Assembly (NCBI GenBank): GCA_963989245.1
Contig: OZ022339.1
Span: 88,174,957-88,238,956, forward strand
Origin: Nansenia antarctica
Taxonomy: Eukaryota > Chordata > Actinopteri > Argentiniformes > Microstomatidae
Reading direction: 5' to 3'
DNA length: 64,000 nucleotides
The position numbers and the translations under genes were made by a program. The notes beneath the pieces were generated by a model. The model had not been told where the DNA came from and made no database searches. It was given only the letters and a program-made list of their open reading frames with translations. Below, one piece after another: positions 8,715 to 18,180 of the stretch; the first letter of the stretch is position 1, and every line of letters starts with the position of its first letter.

Positions 8715-9158
8715 TGATGTCATAGAGAGGGCTCTGATGTCATAGAGAGGGCTCTGCTCACATATGTTATACTCCCAGTGGATATGCTAATACAAGTCTA
8801 TGACACTAAGACTCGTGACAACAAGACAAGGAAGTCTATCTGTGGGAGTCCATCGAGGAAGGCCTGAGAGGAAGCCAGGGTACTTAGTACCTTCTCTTCC
8901 AGTTGTGTGTAGTGTTGCTGTCTTCTCTTGGCACATCAGTCTACTGAGTGCACTTAGCTACCCCTACTTCTGTTGGTTCATTAGCCCTCTTCCCCTCTAC
9001 GGACCTATATCCCAATGTGCTTTCTCCCTATTCCCACACTCTCCCTATGAACAGACAGGTATCAGTAGTCCAATTTTAACTAGATAGCCTTAAAACAGAC
9101 AGTTATTTACTCTATTACTAATAACAAGACAGATTCAGTCATAGGTACGAGGCCGCAG

Positions 9159-9169
9159 GCCGCCATTGG
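9159..9169 (+). promoter_or_regulatory. GCCGCCATTGG motif in the monomer (YY1/NF-Y-like)
   Basis: One representative is given. The plus strand reads GCCGCCATT, close to the YY1 core, and the minus strand reads CCAATGGCGGC, containing the NF-Y CCAAT pentamer. The motif is present in nearly every monomer, so the array carries on the order of ninety or more copies. Binding is inferred from motif resemblance only. Confidence 0.4.
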
Positions 9170-9177
9170 TGTGTGAA

Positions 9178-9187
9178 TGTGTGTGTG
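9178..9187 (+). repeat. Variable TG microsatellite inside the monomer
   Basis: The stretch GAATGTGTGTGTGAATGGG carries a short TG run whose length differs between monomers by one, two or three units. This accounts for most of the 578, 580, 582 and 584-bp spacings seen across the window. This is the copy in the first plus monomer. Confidence 0.9.
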
Positions 9188-9213
9188 AATGGGTGAATGA
9201 GAGGCCGTTGTAA

Positions 9214-9241
9214 AGCGCTTTGGATAAAGGCGCTATATAAG
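9214..9241 (+). repeat. Hairpin plus TATATAAG tail in the monomer, dispersed-repeat-like
   Basis: AGCGCTTT and AAAGGCGCT can pair around GGAT and run into TATATAAG. This resembles the conserved 3' tail of fish non-LTR or SINE-type repeats (a GTAAAGCGCTTT word followed by GCGCTATATAA). The neighbouring TTCACCCATTCACACACACA stretch (minus-strand reading) is also a frequent fish dispersed repeat. The monomer therefore probably incorporates part of an older interspersed element. The TATATAAG also looks like a TATA box. The family resemblance is from memory. Confidence 0.55.
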
Positions 9242-9293
9242 TCCAAATAGATCACAAGTAAAAAGTTCCATACAGGTTACAGCAGTCCTCTCT

Positions 9294-9333
9294 GATGTCA
9301 TAGAGAGGGCTCTGATGTCATAGAGAGGGCTCT
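9294..9333 (+). repeat. Tandem 20-bp duplication with CRE-like core in the monomer
   Basis: GATGTCATAGAGAGGGCTCT occurs twice head to tail in nearly every monomer; this is the first plus-strand example. It contains TGATGTCA, one base from the cAMP-response palindrome TGACGTCA. One monomer (around 39411) carries the exact palindrome. One monomer has lost exactly one 20-bp copy (spacing 558 between 26739 and 27297). A recurrent 12-bp-shorter version, ending GATGTCATAGAGACATATG, gives 566-bp spacing. Confidence 0.9.
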
Positions 9334-10535
9334 GCTCACATATGTTATACTCCCAGTGGATATGCTAATACAAGTCTATGACACTAAGACTCGTGACAAC
9401 AAGACAAGGGAGTCTATCTGTGGGAGTCCATCGAGGAAGGCCTGAGAGGAAGCCAGGGTACTTAGTACCTTCTCTTCCAGTTGTGTGTAGTGTTGCTGTC
9501 TTCTCTTGGCACATCAGTCTACTGAGTGCACTTAGCTACCCCTACTTTTGTTGGTTCATTAGCCCTCTTCCCCTCTACGGACCTATATCCCAATGTGCTT
9601 TCACCCTATTCCCACACTCTCCCTATGAACAGACAGGTATCAGTAGTCCAATTTTAACTAGATAGCCTTAAAACAGACAGTTATTTACTCTATTACTAAT
9701 AACAAGACAGATTCAGTCATAGGTACGAGGCCGCAGGCCGCCATTGGTGTGTGAATGTGTGTGTGTGAATGGGTGAATGAGAGGCCGTTGTAAAGCGCTT
9801 TGGATAAAGGCGCTATATAAGTCCAAATAGATCACAAGTAAAAAGTTCCATACAGGTTACAGCAGTCCTCTCTGATGTCATAGAGAGGGCTCTGATGTCA
9901 TAGAGAGGGCTCTGCTCACATATGTTATACTCCCAGTGGATATGCTAAAACAAGTCTATGACACTAAGACTCGTGACAACAAGACAAGGGAGTCTATCTG
10001 TGGGAGTCCATCGAGGAAGGCCTGAGAGGAAGCCAGGGTACTTAGTACCTTCTCTTCCAGTTGTGTGTAGTGTTGCTGTCTTCTCTTGGCACATCAGTCT
10101 ACTGAGTGCACTTAGCTACCCCTACTTCTGTTGGTTCATTAGCCCTCTTCCCCTCTACGGACCTATATCCCAATGTGCTTTCTCCCTATTCCCACACTCT
10201 CCCTATGAACAGACAGGTATCAGTAGTCCAATTTTAACTAGATAGCCTTAAAACAGACAGTTATTTACTCTATTACTAATAACAAGACAGCTTCAGTCAT
10301 AGGTACGAGGCCGCAGGCCGCCATTGGTGTGTGAATGTGTGTGTGAATGGGTGAATGAGAGGCCGTTGTAAAGCGCTTTGGATAAAGGCGCTATATAAGT
10401 CCAAATAGATCACAAGTAAAAAGTTCCATACAGGTTACAGCAGTCCTCTCTGATGTCATAGAGAGGGCTCTGATGTCATAGAGAGGGCTCTGCTCACATA
10501 TGTTATACTCCCAGTGGATATGCTAATACAAGTCT

Positions 10536-13427
10536 ATGACACTAAGACTCGTGACAACAAGACAAGGGAGTCTATCTGTGGGAGTCCATCGAGGAAGGCC
10601 TGAGAGGAAGCCAGGGTACTTAGTACCTTCTCTTCCAGTTGTGTGTAGTGTTGCTGTCTTCTCTTGGCACATCAGTCTACTGAGTGCACTTAGCTACCCC
10701 TACTTCTGTTGGTTCATTAGCCCTCTTCCCCTCTACGGACCTATATCCCAATGTGCTTTCACCCTATTCCCACACTCTCCCTATGAACAGACAGGTATCA
10801 GTAGTCCAATTTTAACTAGATAGCCTTAAAACAGACAGTTATTTACTCTATTACTAATAACAAGACAGATTCAGTCATAGGTACGAGGCCGCAGGCCGCC
10901 ATTGGTGTGTGAATGTGTGTGTGTGAATGGGTGAATGAGAGGCCGTTGTAAAGCGCTTTGGATAAAGGCGCTATATAAGTCCAAATAGATCACAAGTAAA
11001 AAGTTCCATACAGGTTACAGCAGTCCTCTCTGATGTCATAGAGAGGGCTCTGATGTCATAGAGAGGGCTCTGCTCACATATGTTATACTCCCAGTGGATA
11101 TGCTAAAACAAGTCTATGACACTAAGACTCGTGACAACAAGTCAAGGGAGTCTATCTGTGGGAGTCCATCGAGGAAGGCCTGAGAGGAAGCCAGGGTACT
11201 TAGTACCTTCTCTTCCAGTTGTGTGTAGTGTTGCTGTCTTCTCTTGGCACATCAGTCTACTGAGTGCACTTAGCTACCCCTACTTCTGTTGGTTCATTAG
11301 CCCTCTTCCCCTCTACGGACCTATATCCCAATGTGCTTTCTCCCTATTCCCACACTCTCCCTATGAACAGACAGGTATCAGTAGTCCAATTTTAACTAGA
11401 TAGCCTTAAAACAGACAGTTATTTACTCTATTACTAATAACAAGACAGCTTCAGTCATAGGTACGAGGCCGCAGGCCGCCATTGGTGTGTGAATGTGTGT
11501 GTGAATGGGTGAATGAGAGGCCGTTGTAAAGCGCTTTGGATAAAGGCGCTATATAAGTCCAAATAGATCACAAGTAAAAAGTTCCATACAGGTTACAGCA
11601 GTCCTCTCTGATGTCATAGAGAGGGCTCTGATGTCATAGAGAGGGCTCTGCTCACATATGTTATACTCCCAGTGGATATGCTAATACAAGTCTATGACAC
11701 TAAGACTCGTGACAACAAGACAAGGGAGTCTATCTGTGGGAGTCCATCGAGGAAGGCCTGAGAGGAAGCCAGGGTACTTAGTACCTTCTCTTCCAGTTGT
11801 GTGTAGTGTTGCTGTCTTCTCTTGGCACATCAGTCTACTGAGTGCACTTAGCTACCCCTACTTCTGTTGGTTCATTAGCCCTCTTCCCCTCTACGGACCT
11901 ATATCCCAATGTGCTTTCTCCCTATTCCCACACTCTCCCTATGAACAGACAGGTATCAGTAGTCCAATTTTAACTAGATAGCCTTAAAACAGACAGTTAT
12001 TTACTCTATTACTAATAACAAGACAGATTCAGTCATAGGTACGAGGCCGCAGGCCGCCATTGGTGTGTGAATGTGTGTGTGAATGGGTGAATGAGAGGCC
12101 GTTGTAAAGCGCTTTGGATAAAGGCGCTATATAAGTCCAAATAGATCACAAGTAAAAAGTTCCATACAGGTTACAGCAGTCCTCTCTGATGTCATAGAGA
12201 GGGCTCTGATGTCATAGAGAGGGCTCTGCTCACATATGTTATACTCCCAGTGGATATGCTAATACAAGTCTATGACACTAAGACTCGTGACAACAAGACA
12301 AGGGAGTCTATCTGTGGGAGTCCATCGAGGAAGGCCTGAGAGGAAGCCAGGGTACTTAGTACCTTCTCTTCCAGTTGTGTGTAGTGTTGCTGTCTTCTCT
12401 TGGCACATCAGTCTACTGAGTGCACTTAGCTACCCCTACTTCTGTTGGTTCATTAGCCCTCTTCCCCTCTACGGACCTATATCCCAATGTGCTTTCTCCC
12501 TATTCCCACACTCTCCCTATGAACAGACAGGTATCAGTAGTCCAATTTTAACTAGATAGCCTTAAAACAGACAGTTATTTACTCTATTACTAATAAAAAG
12601 ACAGATTCAGTCATAGGTACGAGGCCACAGGCCGCCATTGGTGTGTGAATGTGTGTGTGAATGGGTGAATGAGAGGCCGTTGTAAAGCGCTTTGGATAAA
12701 GGCGCTATATAAGTCCAAATAGATCACAAGTAAAAAGTTCCATACAGGTTACAGCAGTCCTCTCTGATGTCATAGAGAGGGCTCTGATGTCATAGAGAGG
12801 GCTCTGCTCACATATGTTATACTCCCAGTGGATATGCTAATACAAGTCTATGACACTAAGACTCGTGACAACAAGACAAGGGAGTCTATCTGTGGGAGTC
12901 CATCGAGGAAGGCCTGAGAGGAAGCCAGGGTACTTAGTACCTTCTCTTCCAGTTGTGTGTAGTGTTGCTGTCTTCTCTTGGCACATCAGTCTACTGAGTG
13001 CACTTAGCTACCCCTACTTCTGTTGGTTCATTAGCCCTCTTCCCCTCTACGGACCTATATCCCAATGTGCTTTCTCCCTATTCCCACACTCTCCCTATGA
13101 ACAGACAGGTATCAGTAGTCCAATTTTAACTAGATAGCCTTAAAACAGACAGTTATTTACTCTATTACTAATAACAAGACAGATTCAGTCATAGGTACGA
13201 GGCCGCAGGCCGCCATTGGTGTGTGAATGTGTGTGTGAATGGGTGAATGAGAGGCCGTTGTAAAGCGCTTTGGATAAAGGCGCTATATAAGTCCAAATAG
13301 ATCACAAGTAAAAAGTTCCATACAGGTTACAGCAGTCCTCTCTGATGTCATAGAGAGGGCTCTGATGTCATAGAGAGGGCTCTGCTCACATATGTTATAC
13401 TCCCAGTGGATATGCTAATACAAGTCT
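10536..13427 (+). repeat. Higher-order repeat A, copy 1 (five monomers, 2892 bp)
   Basis: The monomers at 10536, 11116, 11694, 12272 and 12850 share an ordered set of private variants with the next block: TTTCACCCTATT in monomer 1; GCTAAAACAAG just before, and AAGTCAAGGG within, monomer 2; CAGCTTCAGTC after monomer 2; and TAATAAAAAG in monomer 4. Copy 2 starts at 13428. Confidence 0.9.
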
Positions 13428-14830
13428 ATGACACTAAGACTCGTGACAACAAGACAAGGGAGTCTATCTGTGGGAGTCCATCGAGGAAGGCCTGAGAGGA
13501 AGCCAGGGTACTTAGTACCTTCTCTTCCAGTTGTGTGTAGTGTTGCTGTCTTCTCTTGGCACATCAGTCTACTGAGTGCACTTAGCTACCCCTACTTCTG
13601 TTGGTTCATTAGCCCTCTTCCCCTCTACGGACCTATATCCCAATGTGCTTTCACCCTATTCCCACACTCTCCCTATGAACAGACAGGTATCAGTAGTCCA
13701 ATTTTAACTAGATAGCCTTAAAACAGACAGTTATTTACTCTATTACTAATAACAAGACAGATTCAGTCATAGGTACGAGGCCGCAGGCCGCCATTGGTGT
13801 GTGAATGTGTGTGTGTGAATGGGTGAATGAGAGGCCGTTGTAAAGCGCTTTGGATAAAGGCGCTATATAAGTCCAAATAGATCACAAGTAAAAAGTTCCA
13901 TACAGGTTACAGCAGTCCTCTCTGATGTCATAGAGAGGGCTCTGATGTCATAGAGAGGGCTCTGCTCACATATGTTATACTCCCAGTGGATATGCTAAAA
14001 CAAGTCTATGACACTAAGACTCGTGACAACAAGTCAAGGGAGTCTATCTGTGGGAGTCCATCGAGGAAGGCCTGAGAGGAAGCCAGGGTACTTAGTACCT
14101 TCTCTTCCAGTTGTGTGTAGTGTTGCTGTCTTCTCTTGGCACATCAGTCTACTGAGTGCACTTAGCTACCCCTACTTCTGTTGGTTCATTAGCCCTCTTC
14201 CCCTCTACGGACCTATATCCCAATGTGCTTTCTCCCTATTCCCACACTCTCCCTATGAACAGACAGGTATCAGTAGTCCAATTTTAACTAGATAGCCTTA
14301 AAACAGACAGTTATTTACTCTATTACTAATAACAAGACAGCTTCAGTCATAGGTACGAGGCCGCAGGCCGCCATTGGTGTGTGAATGTGTGTGTGAATGG
14401 GTGAATGAGAGGCCGTTGTAAAGCGCTTTGGATAAAGGCGCTATATAAGTCCAAATAGATCACAAGTAAAAAGTTCCATACAGGTTACAGCAGTCCTCTC
14501 TGATGTCATAGAGAGGGCTCTGATGTCATAGAGAGGGCTCTGCTCACATATGTTATACTCCCAGTGGATATGCTAATACAAGTCTATGACACTAAGACTC
14601 GTGACAACAAGACAAGGGAGTCTATCTGTGGGAGTCCATCGAGGAAGGCCTGAGAGGAAGCCAGGGTACTTAGTACCTTCTCTTCCAGTTGTGTGTAGTG
14701 TTGCTGTCTTCTCTTGGCACATCAGTCTACTGAGTGCACTTAGCTACCCCTACTTCTGTTGGTTCATTAGCCCTCTTCCCCTCTACGGACCTATATCCCA
14801 ATGTGCTTTCTCCCTATTCCCACACTCTCC

Positions 14831-14838
14831 CTATGAAC
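14831..14838. repeat. Target-site duplication, left copy, satellite hAT element
   Basis: CTATGAAC of the satellite directly precedes CAGTGGTGTAG and is repeated at 16311-16318. Uninterrupted monomers have a single copy in CCCTATGAACAGACAGG, which proves the duplication. Confidence 0.97.
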
Positions 14839-14985
14839 CAGTGGTGTAGTCTAGTTTTTTCTAGTGGGTATACTGTGATTTTGCCCTCCCAGTCAGAGTG
14901 ACACCTGTCCCGTAGCGACACCCCATAAGCACCACCACACTCACTTATGCATACAGTATGCATCTACACCGGTGTTGGCTGCCTT

Positions 14986-14997
14986 GGGGGGGGGGGG
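14986..14997 (+). repeat. Run of twelve G
   Basis: A homopolymer of G (14986-14997) within the satellite-inserted transposon. Such runs are prone to length errors in assemblies. Confidence 0.9.
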
Positions 14998-15149
14998 TGG
15001 CATGGACTGTACTTGTACATCAAGCTGCCTCACGCTACAGAAACAGGAGATAGGCTCCTGCCCCCTAAGGGCCGTTAGGCTCGAGAACCATCGGTTCTCA
15101 AGGCTACTTATGTGGTCTTGACTACATGTCCACTTTCTCACCTGGTTCT

Positions 15150-15232
15150 TGCTCTCTCTCTCTGGTGTGCCGACACCATCCTGCTCTCTCTCCTTCTCTC
15201 CCTCTCTATCCTCCTCTCTCCCTCTTTTGCTG
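15150..15232 (+). repeat. CT-rich polypyrimidine tract
   Basis: Mostly CT, CTC and CCT words interrupted by GTGTGCCGACACCATC. It is low-complexity sequence in the transposon and accounts for the acidic-basic shadow frame on the other strand. Confidence 0.8.
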
Positions 15233-15879
15233 TCAACCAAAAGGCAAATATAACAACCAGAGTATTTATAATTTAATAAGAGGTATACATTGAATTCATA
15301 TCAAATCATAACATCATTCTAATTGAATATTGGGTTGCTGTGGGCAATGCAGTCATATACTGTCTTTACTTACTCTCTCACCTGTAAGAAAATCGTATGT
15401 CCAACTACAAAAAACAGACATTTCCAATGAGTGAGGGTTTGTTCCAATGCTTCAATCCACTGTCCATGTACTGTAAATATACCATTATGGTATTACCATA
15501 AAGCCCAATTCTAGCAGAATAAGAAAGATTGTATATCTACTTTAAGTAAAATAATAAAGTGCCTCCAGTTAGCTCTTTAGCTGTCATGTGTGCAGCAGAC
15601 TAGCTCATCTAATCACCTCTGAGCATGCTAGTTCTTTGACACTATTATTCACACCATGAAACTATAATCAGACACTTTCTAGTCACAATAATAACGACTA
15701 ATTTGAACCAACTTTCTCTGTCAGAACACAGTAATTATATTTGCTAACGTTTCAACTTGCTTACTTTCTTCTACAGAGCTTTCACCCTGCAAAAACTCTC
15801 TCGCGTCGCACGCGCACACAAAACAAAACCAAAAGCATTCTCCAGCGGCACGAAGCTGTGTGTGGAGGTCTGGCCCGCC

Positions 15880-16016
15880 CGCGAATTTGCGAAACCTAGG
15901 ATGGTAAGGGGAGGCAGGGCAATACCGCTACCTGATTGGTTGGCGAAGCACTCCCTCATTGCCCCCTCATTGGCTGCCCTGCCTCCCCCTACCATCCTAG
16001 GTTTCGCAAATTCGCG
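15880..16016. mobile_element. Foldback (MITE-like) insertion, 137 bp
   Basis: Arms of about 42-43 bases (15879-15921 and 15975-16017) are reverse complements with a single mismatch at 15907. They start CGCGAATTTGCGAAACC and enclose a 53-base loop. The direct repeat GCCCGCC flanks the unit at 15873-15879 and 16017-16023, consistent with a 7-bp target duplication. No coding capacity exists. It is nested in the satellite-inserted hAT element, and its very low arm divergence suggests recent origin or strong palindrome maintenance. The superfamily is unknown. Confidence 0.75.
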
Positions 16017-16202
16017 GCCCGCCCACCCCAAGGCTCTGTAGGGGAAATACTGAGACTAGCATTCTGAACGACTGGTTATGCGATAACAAACATGTCAGAA
16101 AGTTCGAAGTAAGTGCTTCGTAACACAGACGGGGTGAATTTTATGAATAAAAGTGTGAAAGTTCTGTCACAAAACGCCGTTACGTATCCTCGCACATTTT
16201 TT

Positions 16203-16275
16203 AGTGGTATACGCAAATCCTTGTCCTTTCCTAGTGGGTATACGCAAATCCTTGTCCTTTCCTAGTGGGTATACG
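16203..16275 (+). repeat. 31-bp subterminal tandem repeat
   Basis: Units beginning AGTGGGTATACGCAAATCC occur at 16203-16232 (one G shorter) and 16233-16263, followed by a partial third unit at 16264-16275. They lie about 35 bases from the right end of the hAT element. Subterminal repeats are common transposase-binding sites in hAT elements, so that role is possible here. Confidence 0.85.
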
Positions 16276-16310
16276 GCGTAGTCCTGCGTATCACGTAGAC
16301 TACACCACTG

Positions 16311-16318
16311 CTATGAAC
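16311..16318. repeat. Target-site duplication, right copy, satellite hAT element
   Basis: CTATGAAC, identical to 14831-14838, resumes the satellite monomer immediately after the transposon end. Confidence 0.97.
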
Positions 16319-17757
16319 AGACAGGTATCAGTAGTCCAATTTTAACTAGATAGCCTTAAAACAGACAGTTATTTACTCTATTACTAATAACAAGACAGAT
16401 TCAGTCATAGGTACGAGGCCGCAGGCCGCCATTGGTGTGTGAATGTGTGTGTGAATGGGTGAATGAGAGGCCGTTGTAAAGCGCTTTGGATAAAGGCGCT
16501 ATATAAGTCCAAATAGATCACAAGTAAAAAGTTCCATACAGGTTACAGCAGTCCTCTCTGATGTCATAGAGAGGGCTCTGATGTCATAGAGAGGGCTCTG
16601 CTCACATATGTTATACTCCCAGTGGATATGCTAATACAAGTCTATGACACTAAGACTCGTGACAACAAGACAAGGGAGTCTATCTGTGGGAGTCCATCGA
16701 GGAAGGCCTGAGAGGAAGCCAGGGTACTTAGTACCTTCTCTTCCAGTTGTGTGTAGTGTTGCTGTCTTCTCTTGGCACATCAGTCTACTGAGTGCACTTA
16801 GCTACCCCTACTTCTGTTGGTTCATTAGCCCTCTTCCCCTCTACGGACCTATATCCCAATGTGCTTTCTCCCTATTCCCACACTCTCCCTATGAACAGAC
16901 AGGTATCAGTAGTCCAATTTTAACTAGATAGCCTTAAAACAGACAGTTATTTACTCTATTACTAATAAAAAGACAGATTCAGTCATAGGTACGAGGCCAC
17001 AGGCCGCCATTGGTGTGTGAATGTGTGTGTGAATGGGTGAATGAGAGGCCGTTGTAAAGCGCTTTGGATAAAGGCGCTATATAAGTCCAAATAGATCACA
17101 AGTAAAAAGTTCCATACAGGTTACAGCAGTCCTCTCTGATGTCATAGAGAGGGCTCTGATGTCATAGAGAGGGCTCTGCTCACATATGTTATACTCCCAG
17201 TGGATATGCTAATACAAGTCTATGACACTAAGACTCGTGACAACAAGACAAGGGAGTCTATCTGTGGGAGTCCATCGAGGAAGGCCTGAGAGGAAGCCAG
17301 GGTACTTAGTACCTTCTCTTCCAGTTGTGTGTAGTGTTGCTGTCTTCTCTTGGCACATCAGTCTACTGAGTGCACTTAGCTACCCCTACTTCTGTTGGTT
17401 CATTAGCCCTCTTCCCCTCTACGGACCTATATCCCAATGTGCTTTCTCCCTATTCCCACACTCTCCCTATGAACAGACAGGTATCAGTAGTCCAATTTTA
17501 ACTAGATAGCCTTAAAACAGACAGTTATTTACTCTATTACTAATAACAAGACAGATTCAGTCATAGGTACGAGGCCGCAGGCCGCCATTGGTGTGTGAAT
17601 GTGTGTGTGAATGGGTGAATGAGAGGCCGTTGTAAAGCGCTTTGGATAAAGGCGCTATATAAGTCCAAATAGATCACAAGTAAAAAGTTCCATACAGGTT
17701 ACAGCAGTCCTCTCTGATGTCATAGAGAGGGCTCTGATGTCATAGAGAGGGCTCTGC

Positions 17758-17767
17758 TCACATATGT
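17758..17767. repeat. 10-bp direct repeat, left flank of insert copy 1
   Basis: TCACATATGT belongs to the monomer and is repeated at 18181-18190 on the other side of the insert. Uninterrupted monomers have one copy. Confidence 0.85.
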
Positions 17768-18180
17768 GACACAGCCCAATGAAAAGGGCTACCTGTAGGC
17801 GAAATCATTTTTCAGTCTTTTACATGTGCCTAAACTACAGATTGTAAGCTTTCAAATGATGCATCATACATTGAAATCGGAAACAAATTGAAGACGACAT
17901 GAGTATTTGAAAGTTGCTACACCGGAAATCACTAAGCACAGAAAATCCCCATCAAAGATAATGAATCCCCATCAAACAACAAGAAACGAAGTCATTGTGT
18001 TATAGATTACACTTATTTAATGAATGTAAAACTGTTCGGAAAAATAACGAGTGGGTACTTCACATCTTCGAGTTGAATGTTAGCTAAAAAAACGAAAATC
18101 AAAAAAAAAACAAAAAAACTTTAAAGACGAATTTGACGTCTTTCTCATTTCCGAGAGGTGTCCAGAAACACCAGGAGCAG
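17768..18180. mobile_element. Unidentified 413-bp insertion, copy 1
   Basis: A non-satellite segment interrupts a monomer, flanked by the 10-bp direct repeat TCACATATGT. It starts GACACAGCCCAATG and ends CACCAGGAGCAG, without clear long inverted termini. It has an A-rich stretch (about 18089-18120), a hairpin AAAGACG/CGTCTTT around 18123-18143, and a duplicated AATCCCCATCAAA word (about 17945-17979). No coding region is evident. It may be a short non-autonomous element. If the duplication is TA only, a Tc1/mariner-like element with ends TGTGAC/GTCACA would also fit, but that requires several chance base matches. Confidence 0.7.

Larger units (their letters stand above)
8715..14838 (+). repeat. 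578/580-bp satellite array, segment 1
   Basis: About eleven monomers begin at TGATGTCATAGAG (8715) directly after the spacer. A fixed phase point (ATG of the incidental ORF) falls at 8800, 9378, 9958, 10536, 11116, 11694, 12272, 12850, 13428, 14008 and 14586, so spacing is 578 or 580. The 2-bp difference is one GT unit in the internal microsatellite. Linked variants define dimers and a 5-monomer block. The last monomer is split by a hAT element at 14839. Confidence 0.98.
14839..16310. mobile_element. hAT-type DNA transposon inserted in the satellite
   Basis: This 1472-bp element begins CAGTGGTGTAGTCTA and ends TAGACTACACCACTG, a perfect 15-bp inverted repeat. It is flanked by a perfect 8-bp duplication of satellite sequence, and empty sites in the other monomers confirm the ends. 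No transposase is recognisable; the open frames at 14941-15240 and 15757-16041 have no hAT motifs, so it is a non-autonomous element. Internally it has a G12 run, a CT-rich tract, a foldback insertion at 15880-16016 and a short tandem repeat near the right end. A truncated relative lies at 2000-2359. Confidence 0.95.
13428..17757 (+). repeat. Higher-order repeat A, copy 2, interrupted by a hAT element
   Basis: It carries the same ordered markers as copy 1, shifted by 2892 bp and then by a further 1480 bp after the transposon (TAATAAAAAG recurs near 16965). The third monomer (14586) is split by the element at 14839-16310, while the equivalent site in copy 1 (around 11939-11946) is intact. The transposon therefore inserted after the block duplicated. 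Confidence 0.88.
16311..17767 (+). repeat. 578-bp satellite array, segment 2
   Basis: The monomer resumes in phase after the transposon, with phase points at 16644 and 17222. Subtracting 1480 bp restores the 578-bp spacing to 14586. It is interrupted at 17768 by the 413-bp insert. Confidence 0.97.

Noticed and set aside
8800..9087. 95-residue ORF repeated in almost every monomer as a protein-coding gene
   Set aside because: It recurs only because the satellite recurs. Replacement changes outnumber silent ones, some copies are truncated or frameshifted, and no domain is recognised. The 93-residue minus-strand frame (for example 29468-29749) overlaps the same bases and is equally a by-product.
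14941..15240. 99-residue minus-strand frame rich in E, R and K
   Set aside because: Its composition comes from the CT-rich tract and the G run of the transposon.
15757..16041. Overlapping frames on both strands of about 90 residues
   Set aside because: They arise from the inverted arms of the foldback insertion, which give similar translations on both strands.
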